A DNA stretch of 64,000 nucleotides from an uncultured Actinomycetes bacterium (GTDB lineage Bacteria; Actinomycetota; Thermoleophilia; Solirubrobacterales; 70-9). The stretch spans positions 124,001 through 188,000 of the forward strand of contig CAMLQY010000002.1 in the NCBI GenBank assembly GCA_946482365.1. The letters are read 5' to 3'. The first letter of the stretch is position 1; the number at the start of each line of letters is the position of its first letter. The notes below the pieces were generated by a model. The model ran no database searches. It saw nothing but the letters and a program-made list of their open reading frames with translations, and was not told the origin of the DNA. Shown here piece after piece: positions 18,628 through 26,160 of this stretch. The position numbers and the translations under genes are program-made.

Positions 18628-19595
18628 GCGAGATCGCAGCAGACCCGGCCGAGCGCGTCCACGTCACCCGCTCGCGCGCCAAGCCAGGGGGGACGGCGGC
18701 GGCGAGCGAGGACACCGTCCCCTTCCGGCGCGCGCGCAAGCCGCCGTGGCTGAAGGTCCCGGCGCCGGGCGGGCCGACCTACCGCCGGCTGAAGTCGATG
18801 ATCGGCTCCGACAACCTCCACACCGTCTGCGAGGAGGCCAACTGCCCCAACGTCGGCGAGTGCTGGGAGCGCGGCACGGCCACCTTCATGATCCTCGGCG
18901 ACGTCTGCACCCGCCGCTGCGGCTTCTGCAACGTGAAGACGGGGGCGCCGACCTGGAACGACCCGCTGGAGCCGCTGCGCGTCGCCAACCAGGTGAAGCG
19001 GATGGGGCTGCGCCACGCCGTCGTCACCTCGGTCGACCGCGACGACCTGCCCGACTACGGGGCGAGCGCCTTCGTCGGCGTGATCCGCTCGATCCGGATG
19101 CAGGCCCCGGGCTGCAAGGTCGAGATCCTCACCCCCGACTTCCGCGGCCAGGAGATGCCGCTGGCGAAGGTGGTCCACGAGCGTCCCGACGTCTTCAACC
19201 ACAACGTGGAGACGGTGCCGCGGCTGTACCCGGTGGCGCGGCGGGGCTCGAAGTTCCTGCGCTCGGCCCGGGTGCTGAAGATGGCAAAGGAGATGGGGGG
19301 AGACAGAGTCGTGACCAAGTCGGGGCTGATGGTCGGCCTCGGCGAGTCCTTCGAGGAGATGGTCGAGGCCTTCGGGATCCTGCGCGAGCACCGCGTCCAG
19401 GTTCTGACCGTGGGCCAGTACCTGCGGCCGACCGAGAACCACCTGCCGGTGGTCCGCTACTGGCACCCGGAGGAGTTCGAGGCGCTGGAGAAGGCCGCCT
19501 ACGAGCTCGGCTTCGAGTCGGTCGCCTCCGGGCCGCTGGTCCGGTCGAGCTATCACGCGGACCAGAACCTGCCCGAGCGGGCGGTCGCGGGTTAG
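18624..19595 (+). CDS. lipA: Lipoyl synthase
   Basis: This radical SAM enzyme inserts two sulfurs into octanoyl-lysine. The 323-residue protein has the auxiliary-cluster motif CEEANCPNVGEC and the radical SAM motif CTRRCGFC, plus KSGLMVGLGE and the C-terminal GPLVRSSYHADQ (RSSY). It is coupled to lipB by an ATGA overlap; together they modify the E2 protein encoded upstream. Its last 4 bp overlap the end of the convergent PqqD-like gene. Confidence 0.97.
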   Translation: MSEIAADPAERVHVTRSRAKPGGTAAASEDTVPFRRARKPPWLKVPAPGGPTYRRLKSMIGSDNLHTVCEEANCPNVGECWERGTATFMILGDVCTRRCGFCNVKTGAPTWNDPLEPLRVANQVKRMGLRHAVVTSVDRDDLPDYGASAFVGVIRSIRMQAPGCKVEILTPDFRGQEMPLAKVVHERPDVFNHNVETVPRLYPVARRGSKFLRSARVLKMAKEMGGDRVVTKSGLMVGLGESFEEMVEAFGILREHRVQVLTVGQYLRPTENHLPVVRYWHPEEFEALEKAAYELGFESVASGPLVRSSYHADQNLPERAVAG

Positions 19596-19879
19596 CTCGC
19601 CGCCAGCAGGTCGCGGCGGACCATCTCGCGGGCAAACGCCACGACGTCGTCGAGGGCGCGACCGCCGTCGATCTCGAAGCGCTCGGCGAAGCCGCGGGCA
19701 AGCTCGCCCACCTGGCGCGGCTCCTCCAGCTGCCCCCAGATCCAGGCTCCGGTGGCGTTCAGCCGCACGGCGACGCCGGAATCGACGTCGAGCAGGACCG
19801 ACTCCTCGGGCAGGTCCCCGTGGACCGCGCGCTCCGTGCGCGACAGCGTCGTCTCGGCTCCGATCTGCGCCTCAGCCAC
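19592..19879 (-). CDS. PqqD family RiPP recognition protein
   Basis: This 95-residue protein has the PqqD/RRE pattern: ESVLLDVDSGVAVRLNATGAWIWGQLEE, then a helical region VGELARGFAERFEIDGGRALDDVVAFAREMVRRDLL. Such winged-helix domains bind leader peptides of ribosomally made, modified peptides and present them to the maturation enzyme. It is divergent from the kinase-like gene (22 bp apart) and shares a regulatory region with it. It would be the stand-alone RRE of the adjacent locus, although the radical SAM enzyme has one of its own. Confidence 0.85.
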   Translation of the reverse strand: MAEAQIGAETTLSRTERAVHGDLPEESVLLDVDSGVAVRLNATGAWIWGQLEEPRQVGELARGFAERFEIDGGRALDDVVAFAREMVRRDLLAAS

Positions 19880-19901
19880 GATCCATACCCTAAGACCCTC
19901 G

Positions 19902-20831
19902 ATGGGCAGCCTCTACGGATTCGAGGTTAAGACCGAGTTGCCGCTGCGGCGGCTGAACGCTGCGGCGGGGACCCGCGGCGCGTTGACGGTCGAGGCGACA
20001 CCCGAGCCCCTCACACCTCCCGGCGGAGAGCCCGTCGCCACGCTCACCGACGAGCGGGGTCGCCGCTGGTACGCCAGCTACGAGCTCGGCGGCGGCTGCC
20101 TGATCGAGCTGCCCCCGACCGGGCGCTTCCTGCTCGAGCCGACCGCGGGGCGGGTCCTCGTCGAGCACACCGGCGGGGATGAGGAGCTGCTCGAGCACCG
20201 GGTCGCCTCCTCGGCGATCTGCACGCTGCTGGGGATGCGGGACGATCTCGCCCTCCACGCCGCCGGCGCCGAGGTGGACGGCCGGGCAGTCCTCTTCTGC
20301 GGGCCGACGCTGCGCGGAAAGTCGACGCTGGCCCGAACGCTGGGAGAGGCCGGGCACAGGCTGCTCGGCGAGGACGGGATCGCCATCGAGCTCGGCGACG
20401 GGGGGCCGGTCGCCTTTCCCGGTGCGCGCGGGGTCCGGGTGCGCAGCCGCGATGGCGAGGGCCGCCGGCGCACCGAGCTGGTCGGCGACCCCGGTCCGGG
20501 CGAGCCGCCGTCCTGCCCGCTTGCGGCGGTGGCGCTGCTCGGCGAGCGCGGCGAGGATCTCGAGGTCGAGCCGCTGGAGCCGGCGCGGGCGCTGGCGCTC
20601 CTCACCCCCAACCTCATCCACACCGGCGGGCGGGCCTCGATCGCCGCCGCCTTCGCCCGGCTGGCGGCGCTGCTGAGCACCGTCCCCGCGTTCGCCGTCT
20701 CGCTGCCGGACGACCTCGGGGCCCTGCCCGGTGCGGTGCAGAGGTTGCTCGACTCGACCGCCGTTCGGGGGCTAGACTGCGCCGGGCAGGCTTCGTCCAC
20801 GCACGCAGCAGGCACCAGTCAGATCGATTAG
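19902..20831 (+). CDS. HPr kinase-like P-loop protein of the RiPP locus
   Basis: The 309-residue protein has an N-terminal beta-rich region, then LHAAGAEVDGRAVLFCGPTLRGKSTLARTLGEAGHRLLGEDG. This includes a Walker A motif (GPTLRGKST) followed by the LGED stretch typical of HprK-related kinases found in lasso peptide and other RiPP clusters. The C-terminal half is Ala/Leu rich. ATG at 19902 starts right at the divergent PqqD promoter region. The gene ends 8 bp before the precursor-like ORF. What it phosphorylates (peptide, protein or nothing) cannot be told from sequence. Confidence 0.75.
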   Translation: MGSLYGFEVKTELPLRRLNAAAGTRGALTVEATPEPLTPPGGEPVATLTDERGRRWYASYELGGGCLIELPPTGRFLLEPTAGRVLVEHTGGDEELLEHRVASSAICTLLGMRDDLALHAAGAEVDGRAVLFCGPTLRGKSTLARTLGEAGHRLLGEDGIAIELGDGGPVAFPGARGVRVRSRDGEGRRRTELVGDPGPGEPPSCPLAAVALLGERGEDLEVEPLEPARALALLTPNLIHTGGRASIAAAFARLAALLSTVPAFAVSLPDDLGALPGAVQRLLDSTAVRGLDCAGQASSTHAAGTSQID

Positions 20832-20839
20832 GAGGAGAG

Positions 20840-20941
20840 ATGACGGACCAGACCCCGGAGTACGAGGCACCCAGCGTCGAGCAGATCGACACCGACGGCA
20901 TGCCGGTGAGCACTGCTCCCGGCAACAGCGTCCCCAGCTGA
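20840..20941 (+). CDS. Candidate RiPP precursor peptide, 33 residues
   Basis: A very strong ribosome binding site (GGAGGAGAG, 3 nt before ATG) precedes a 33-codon frame. It begins MTDQTPEYEAPSVEQIDTDG and ends MPVSTAPGNSVPS. YEAPSVEQID fits the YxxPxL/V leader motif that PqqD-type domains bind in lasso-type systems. The short Ser/Thr/Pro/Asn-rich tail would be the core; it has no Cys, Tyr or Trp, so thioether, aromatic or lasso chemistry is not obvious. It lies between the kinase-like gene and the radical SAM enzyme. It was found by eye and is below usual gene-calling length. Confidence 0.75.
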   Translation: MTDQTPEYEAPSVEQIDTDGMPVSTAPGNSVPS

Positions 20942-20950
20942 GGAGCCGGG

Positions 20951-20985
20951 CACCGAGCGGCGCGGGCGACGCCGGCCGCTCGGTG
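20951..20985 (+). terminator. Hairpin between precursor and radical SAM gene
   Basis: CACCGAGCGG (20951-20960) pairs perfectly with CCGCTCGGTG (20976-20985); the loop is 15 nt. It lies 9 bp after the precursor stop and 8 bp before the radical SAM start. Such hairpins often make the peptide message more abundant than the enzyme message. Confidence 0.6.
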
Positions 20986-20992
20986 GGCTGAC

Positions 20993-22462
20993 GTGCTGAC
21001 GCGCGAGAACAGCTTCGCCTGGGGCCGGCTTCGCTGGCGACTCGGCCGCCGGCCCCAGCGCGCGCTCACCGCGGCGCCGGAGCGCCCGGTCGGGGCGAAG
21101 CTCGAGATCACCTACGCCTGCAACCTGCGCTGCGGGTTTTGTTACACCGACTCGCCGCGCCACACCCTTCAGCGCACGCCAGAGCTGAGCGACGAGCAGT
21201 GGCGCGAAGTCGTGCGCCAGTCGCTGGAGCTCGGGATAGTCGAGGCGGTCGTCACCGGCGGCGAGCCGCTCCTGCGCAGGGAGCTGACCCTCGACGTGGT
21301 CGAGGCGCTCGCCGGAGCCGGCGTCGGCGTGACTCTCAACACCAACGGCTGGTTCGTCGACGAGGAGGTGGCGCGGCGGCTGGGGGCACTGCGCGGGGTG
21401 ACCACGCACGTCTCGCTCGATGGGGCGCGGGCGGGCCTGCACGACGGCTCGCGCGGCGTGCCGGGCAGCTGGAAACGGGCGGTCGAGGGAATCGACCGGC
21501 TGCTCGGTGCCGGTGTCGGCGTCTGCGTCGTGCACGTGGTCACGCCCGGCAACGCCGGGGCGGTGCCGGACTTCCTCGAGCAGATGTGGGCGCTGGGCGT
21601 GCCCTGGCTGCGGGTCACTCCGGTCGTGATGACCGGGGCCGCTGCGCGCGGGGGCGAGTGGAAGGTGTCGCGCAGGGCGCTGCGCGAGGACGTGGAGGAG
21701 TTCCGCCGGCGCCGCGGCGATGCGATGCGGATCGTGCTTCAGGCGGGGACCGGCGGAAGCCTCAGCCTGCAGGGCCGCGAAGCGCCGGGCAGCTTCCTGG
21801 TGCGGCCGAACGGCGACGTACGCCCGGACTCGATGCGCCCGTTCAGCTTCGGCAACGCGGTGCGCGACGGGGTCGAGGCGTGCTGGGCGGCGATCCGGGA
21901 GGGATGGGACGACGAGCGGATCAACCGCTGGGCTGGGGCGATGAAGCGGCCGGAGGACCTGCCGAAGTCCGAGCTGGTGGCGTACCTGGACGACGAGGTC
22001 TCGATCCAGGGCGGGACATCGGGGACCGGCCCTTCGGGCGGCAGGCAGGCGAAGGTGCCGGAGCCGACGCCTCCCGCACCGATCGACCCGGGGGTGGAGC
22101 TCCTGGAAGCCGAAGAGAAGGTGCGGGAGCTGGCAGCGGCGCGACGCTACCGGCACGCGCCGATGCGCTGGAGCGGCAGCCCGCGGCAGCGCTTCGTGCG
22201 GCTCGCCGGCGAGGGCACCTACCTGCGGCTGAACGAATCCGGCGGCGTCGTCATGGACGCCCTAGACGGCGGCACCCTCGCCGAGGCGACGGAGGCTCTG
22301 GCCGAGCGCTACGGCCTCGACCGAGACCGCGCCCGCGACGACGCCGTCGCCGCCACCCGCGAGCTGCTGAGGCGCCGTGTGGTGATGGCCGCCGACGCAT
22401 CGGGCTCGTTTCCCGCCGAGCCGGGGACGACGGACCTGCCGGGGTTGGAGCCGAGGGGGTAG
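20993..22462 (+). CDS. Radical SAM RiPP maturase with C-terminal PqqD-like domain
   Basis: The 489-residue protein has the radical SAM cluster motif CNLRCGFC near residue 40, then VVTGGEPLLRRELTLDVV (GGEP), VTLNTNGWFVDEE and THVSLDGARAGLHD. The middle region (VRPNGDVRPDSMRPFSFGNA) corresponds to where SPASM proteins bind extra clusters, but the Cys residues are missing, so only one cluster is expected. Residues ~405-470 (FVRLAGEGTYLRLNESGGVVMDALDGG...) form a PqqD-like leader-binding domain. A Pro/Gly-rich linker joins the two. GTG start. Its stop abuts tRNA-Ala. The modification installed is not predictable. Confidence 0.85.
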   Translation: MLTRENSFAWGRLRWRLGRRPQRALTAAPERPVGAKLEITYACNLRCGFCYTDSPRHTLQRTPELSDEQWREVVRQSLELGIVEAVVTGGEPLLRRELTLDVVEALAGAGVGVTLNTNGWFVDEEVARRLGALRGVTTHVSLDGARAGLHDGSRGVPGSWKRAVEGIDRLLGAGVGVCVVHVVTPGNAGAVPDFLEQMWALGVPWLRVTPVVMTGAAARGGEWKVSRRALREDVEEFRRRRGDAMRIVLQAGTGGSLSLQGREAPGSFLVRPNGDVRPDSMRPFSFGNAVRDGVEACWAAIREGWDDERINRWAGAMKRPEDLPKSELVAYLDDEVSIQGGTSGTGPSGGRQAKVPEPTPPAPIDPGVELLEAEEKVRELAAARRYRHAPMRWSGSPRQRFVRLAGEGTYLRLNESGGVVMDALDGGTLAEATEALAERYGLDRDRARDDAVAATRELLRRRVVMAADASGSFPAEPGTTDLPGLEPRG

Positions 22463-22535
22463 TGGAGCCAGCCGGGATCGAACCGGCGCCCTTCGCGTTG
22501 CAAACGCGACGCTCTGCCAGCTGAGCTATGGCCCC
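22463..22535 (-). tRNA. tRNA-Ala (TGC)
   Basis: On the minus strand: acceptor GGGGCCA / TGGCTCC plus A, D-arm TAGCTCAGCTGGCAGAGC, anticodon loop TTTGCAA (TGC), T-arm GCCGG-TTCGATC-CCGGC. It is 73 nt with no encoded CCA and abuts the stop of the radical SAM gene on the other strand. Confidence 0.95.
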
Positions 22536-22584
22536 GTCAAGCGAAGTGTAGGCGGGTTCAGGGCGGTGGTGAGCCGTCGACGAC

Positions 22585-23433
22585 CTAGTCGTCGAAGTCG
22601 AAGTCCTTCGGCGGTTTTTGCTCGAACCAGAGTTGGTCGTCCTCGGGGGTCTCCTCGAGGAAGTCGGGGGTGTCTTCGAGCACGTCCTCGTGGTGGGGGG
22701 AGTCGCTCTCGGGGCCGCGAGCCGCCTCGGGCTCGTCGTCCTCGACCTCGGCGATGGGCGACGCAGCGGGCGCTTCCTCGGACTCGGGCTCCTCGACGGG
22801 CTCGGGCTCAGGATCCCGCGGCGCCTCGAGGGCCTGGTCGAGTTCGTCGGAGAGGCGTTGCTCGTTCCAGAAGGCGTCGTCCTCGTCCTCGAGCTCGTCG
22901 TCGTCGTCGGGCGCCGGGCCCTGGACGCTGACTTCTGCCTCCTCGTCCTCGTCGAAGTCGGCGAGCGGATCGGCCGGGGCGAGGCGAGGCTCGGCGATCT
23001 CCTCTTCGACCAGCTCCTCGTCGGAGGGGCGGGGCGACTCCGGGGCGAGCTCGGACTCGACGTCGTGGAGCTCGGTCGGCTGTTCGGCGATCGCCTGGCG
23101 CTCCTCGGTCGTGGGGCCGGCGGGCTCGACGTCGGGGGCGGGCGAATCCGGCTCCTCCTCGGCAGCGGGCACGGGCTCCTCGGCGGGCGGAGGCGGCTCC
23201 TGCAGGTCCGCGATCGTGGGCGACTCGCGTCGGCCGGAGGGCTCCGCCGGCGCCTCGGGCTGCGCCATGAACTGCGTCGGCGCCTCCGCAGCGGCATCCG
23301 GGGAGGCCTCGTCCCCGGGCCGCTCGGCCTGGCCGAACGCCTCGTCCTCGAGCTGCTTCAGCTCGGAATCGCCCGCGCCGTGCTGGCGCTTCAGCTCCAG
23401 ATGCTCTCTGATTGCCTCGTCGAGAATGCCCAT
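22585..23433 (-). CDS. Acidic, low-complexity protein with conserved N-terminus
   Basis: The 282-residue protein begins MGILDEAIREHLELKRQHGA, an N-terminus I associate with small uncharacterised actinobacterial proteins. It continues as a Glu/Asp/Pro/Ala-rich disordered tail (for example DFDEDEEAEVSVQGPAPDDD) and ends KDFDFDD. It has no signal peptide or membrane segment. The strongly acidic composition suggests an intrinsically disordered protein. Both strands are open here because of the repeated GAG/GAC codons; the start codon context and the conserved N-terminus favour the minus strand. Confidence 0.7.
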   Translation of the reverse strand: MGILDEAIREHLELKRQHGAGDSELKQLEDEAFGQAERPGDEASPDAAAEAPTQFMAQPEAPAEPSGRRESPTIADLQEPPPPAEEPVPAAEEEPDSPAPDVEPAGPTTEERQAIAEQPTELHDVESELAPESPRPSDEELVEEEIAEPRLAPADPLADFDEDEEAEVSVQGPAPDDDDELEDEDDAFWNEQRLSDELDQALEAPRDPEPEPVEEPESEEAPAASPIAEVEDDEPEAARGPESDSPHHEDVLEDTPDFLEETPEDDQLWFEQKPPKDFDFDD

Positions 23434-23543
23434 GATCGGCGTACGTCGGGAAACCTAAAGCCTATGGGGTTATTCCTCCCCCTGCGAGAGGCCTGGGAGG
23501 ATCTGCCCAGGTCGACCGGCCCCGGGCCTTCCAGGAGCTTTCG

Positions 23544-24425
23544 TCAGCTCGACGCGGCGGCGTACAGGCTCTGTGCCTCGGACTCCAGGTGGGGCCCGAA
23601 GAGGACGTTGGAGAGGCTCCGGTAGCCGTAGCTGACCACAGAGGCGATCGAGCCCGACGCGGTGACCCAGGGGCCGCCGCTCGAGCCGCCGGTCATGTCG
23701 CACGCCGCGCCCAGCGTGGGCGGCGTCGCCGAGGCGTCGTCCAGGAGCCAGCTGGTCTGGCAGACCCGCATGCGCTGTCCGCTGAACTTCTTCGCGGCCG
23801 GATAGCCATAGATCCTGTAGGCCTGGTTGCGAGGGGCGTTGAAGGTGAGGGACGCCTCCGCGACGGCGGCGGAGAGGGTCTGCCCGGCGGCATTCGTACC
23901 GACGACGGCGGCGCCGAGGTCGACTCCCCACTGGCCGCTGGTCTGCCAGCCGGACGTGGTGAGCAGCGTCGATGCCGCGAATTTGCCGTAAGGGGCGACG
24001 CCGTCCCGGTAGGCAGGCACGAAGAGGAAGTTCGTGTGGAAGTCCCCCGGGCCGTCGTTCACGCAGTGGCCGGCGGTCCAGACCAGGCTCTCGTTGGCGC
24101 TGGCGACCGCGGCCCCCGAGCAGACGTAGTTGACGCCGCTGTCGGTGAAGAAGACCTTGCCGTAGGCGCTCGGATACGGCTGCGGCACCTCGCCGCTCGC
24201 GGCCGTGGACCCTTCGCCGCCTTTCGCAGGTTTGGCCGCAGGAGTCGGCTTCGAGCCCAGCCCGGCGGGCACCGCCTCCCTCATCCGCTCCGCGGTCCAG
24301 TAACGCGCCACCGCGCTCGTCGATTCCCGGCTGGGATGCACGACCGGAAACGCCGCAGCGGAGCCGGCAAACACCATGGCGCCCACGAGGACGACGACAA
24401 CCAGCGGAAGCAGCGTTTTGCGCAC
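23544..24425 (-). CDS. Secreted trypsin-like serine protease
   Basis: The 293-residue protein has a signal peptide (MRKTLLPLVVVVLVGAMVFAGSAAA) and a pro-region. The catalytic triad is visible as His in VWTAGHC, Asp in the WGVDLGAAVVG region and Ser in CDMTGGSSGGPW. Cysteines near YVCSGAAV, GHC, RVCQTSW and AACDMTG probably form disulfides. This is the S1 (chymotrypsin/V8-like) fold, exported to the cell surface or medium. It is a monocistronic gene just upstream, on the other strand, of the tRNA-Ala island. Confidence 0.88.
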   Translation of the reverse strand: MRKTLLPLVVVVLVGAMVFAGSAAAFPVVHPSRESTSAVARYWTAERMREAVPAGLGSKPTPAAKPAKGGEGSTAASGEVPQPYPSAYGKVFFTDSGVNYVCSGAAVASANESLVWTAGHCVNDGPGDFHTNFLFVPAYRDGVAPYGKFAASTLLTTSGWQTSGQWGVDLGAAVVGTNAAGQTLSAAVAEASLTFNAPRNQAYRIYGYPAAKKFSGQRMRVCQTSWLLDDASATPPTLGAACDMTGGSSGGPWVTASGSIASVVSYGYRSLSNVLFGPHLESEAQSLYAAASS

Positions 24426-24542
24426 CTGAGTTCCTCCCTAACTAAGACCCCTTGCGATCGCGGCATCATAGAGCTACCGCCCGCGATGACCAAACGCCGT
24501 GCGGCTATCCTTGCCCTGCGCGGGCCACCGACCCACGCATGC

Positions 24543-24615
24543 GGGGCTATAGCTCAGTTGGAAGAGCGCCTGGATCGCACCCAGGAGGTCGCCGGTTCGA
24601 GTCCGGCTAGCTCCA
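24543..24615 (+). tRNA. tRNA-Ala (CGC), island attachment site
   Basis: Acceptor GGGGCTA / TAGCTCC plus A, D-arm TAGCTCAGTTGGAAGAGC, anticodon loop ATCGCAC (CGC), T-arm GCCGG-TTCGAGT-CCGGC; 73 nt. Its 3' half is repeated exactly at 32559-32599 and partly at 33416-33443, marking it as the integration target. Confidence 0.95.
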
Positions 24616-24618
24616 TCG
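24572..24618 (+). repeat. attL: tRNA-Ala 3' end
   Basis: The 41-bp block 24578-24618, starting CACCCAGGAGGTCGCCGG and ending GCTCCATCG, is repeated exactly at 32559-32599. Five further matching bases (GGATC) precede it beyond one mismatch. It contains the anticodon-stem 3' side, T-arm and acceptor of tRNA-Ala. Confidence 0.9.
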
Positions 24619-24826
24619 GAGGATGTCCCTGCACGTGCGGCGCTTCGCTTTCTGGAGCCCGTTCGAACCGCCGCTGAATTCACGCTCCATTTCTGGCACG
24701 AGTGCCCGAAATGGCGGCGATGCGAAGGGATTAGCGGCGATTTCGGGTTATTCCGCCTCCATTCCAGCGGCGGTGGGAGCTATGGCGCGGGCATCTCGGT
24801 CAAGCTGGCGGCGGTATCTTCGAGCG

Positions 24827-25981
24827 ATGGCGGTGCGGCTGGTGGATGGGGGGTGGTGGGAAGAGCTGGAGGCGGCGCTTGGCGGTGACGCTTCCACCCT
24901 GAGGATCGCCAGCCCCTTCATCAAGCATGGCGCCGTCGAGGGGCTCCTTCCCGAGACCGGCCCTTCTCTTCGAGTCCTCACGCGGTTCAACCTCGACCAC
25001 TTTCGCGAGGGGGTTTCCGACATCTCCGCCTTGCGCCGCTTGGTTGAGCTCGGGGCACAGGTGCGGGGTGTCCAGCGCCTACACGCGAAGCTCTATTTGT
25101 TCGATGCGCATCATGCCGTCATCACCTCGGCGAACATGACCGAAGGCGGGCTGCGCAAGAACCATGAGCTCGGGGTGGTCGCGGAGGGGGGAGTGTTGCC
25201 ACGGCGCTGTGTTGCCTACTTCGACGGGTTGTGGGAGAAGGCTGCCCCGAACCTTGTGGTCTCGAGGCTGGACGAGTGGGAGGAGCGAATCGAGGCTCAA
25301 CTGATTCCCGGCGCTCCCTCCATCGGCTCGGGCTTGGGCGACGAGGGCGCCGATGTGGGCGCAGGTGCCGAGCCGCAGATCCCACCCCTGTTCGACGAGC
25401 CTCGTCAAGGCTTCGTCAAGTTCTTCGGCAAGAGCGACAACCGGGCACCCCGAGACTACTCCGTGCTCGAGGAACTGGAACGTGGGGGTTGCCATTGGGC
25501 CTGCACCTATCCGAGGAACAAGCGGCCGAACTCGGTCCCCGAGGGCGCCGTGATGTTCATGTCTCGCCTGGTACACAGCCCGAACGACACGATGATCTTT
25601 GGTCGTGCCATTGGGCGGCGCTACGAGGAAGGTCGGGACGACGCTTCCGCTTCAGATCTCGCCATACGCCCCTGGAAGAAAGACTGGCCCCACTACATCA
25701 GAGTGCATGACGGAGAATTCCTTGCCGGTACGATGGGAAACGGCGTCTCCTTAGCCGAGCTGATGGACGAGCTCGGTCCTCTTGCGTTCGGGTCCACGAC
25801 CGAAAACCTCGAGTCCGGCACGGGCAACAAGGATCCGCGGAAGGCGATCCGGCAGCACGCTGCGGCTCGACTGGCCCCAGCCGGAATTGAGTGGCTGAGC
25901 GAGCACCTGGAGCTCGCCTTTCAGAATCATGGCCGGCTGCAGCCAGCCCAGCTCGCGAGCCTCGATTGGCCCGAGTTCTAG
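24827..25981 (+). CDS. PLD-family nuclease with a PUA/EVE-like C-terminal region
   Basis: The 384-residue protein has one phospholipase-D motif at residues ~86-104: HAKLYLFDAHHAVITSANMT (HxK...TSxN), so it should act as a dimer, like NgoFVII-type restriction enzymes. After residue ~200 comes a second module (FVKFFGKSDNRAPRDY, HWACTYPRNKRPNSVPEGAVMF, MIFGRAIGRRYEEGRDD, DWPHYIRV) that looks like a PUA/EVE-type reader domain, though this is by eye only. ATG at 24827 was preferred; the longer frame to 24623 is low-complexity translation next to the tRNA. As the first gene of the island, a defence role is inferred. Confidence 0.65.
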   Translation: MAVRLVDGGWWEELEAALGGDASTLRIASPFIKHGAVEGLLPETGPSLRVLTRFNLDHFREGVSDISALRRLVELGAQVRGVQRLHAKLYLFDAHHAVITSANMTEGGLRKNHELGVVAEGGVLPRRCVAYFDGLWEKAAPNLVVSRLDEWEERIEAQLIPGAPSIGSGLGDEGADVGAGAEPQIPPLFDEPRQGFVKFFGKSDNRAPRDYSVLEELERGGCHWACTYPRNKRPNSVPEGAVMFMSRLVHSPNDTMIFGRAIGRRYEEGRDDASASDLAIRPWKKDWPHYIRVHDGEFLAGTMGNGVSLAELMDELGPLAFGSTTENLESGTGNKDPRKAIRQHAAARLAPAGIEWLSEHLELAFQNHGRLQPAQLASLDWPEF

Positions 25982-26160
25982 GCCATCACCTAAGGCCAAT
26001 CTCGTAACCTCCGAATGGTCATTCTGGCTGCCCTGTGTGGCTATCGGGCAGTAGGTAGCGGCCGAAATCGCGCCCATGCGCAGGGATTGGCAATGATCCG
26101 GGCTTCCTCTCGAGTTGCAGCGTTGACCGGCGCCGCCTCCTTGTCTCGTATGTTCCAGCC

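Noticed and set aside
22618..23625. Plus-strand frame opposite the acidic protein
   Set aside because: Repeated GAG/GAC codons keep the other strand open; the conserved N-terminus MGILDEAIREHLELKRQ supports the minus strand.
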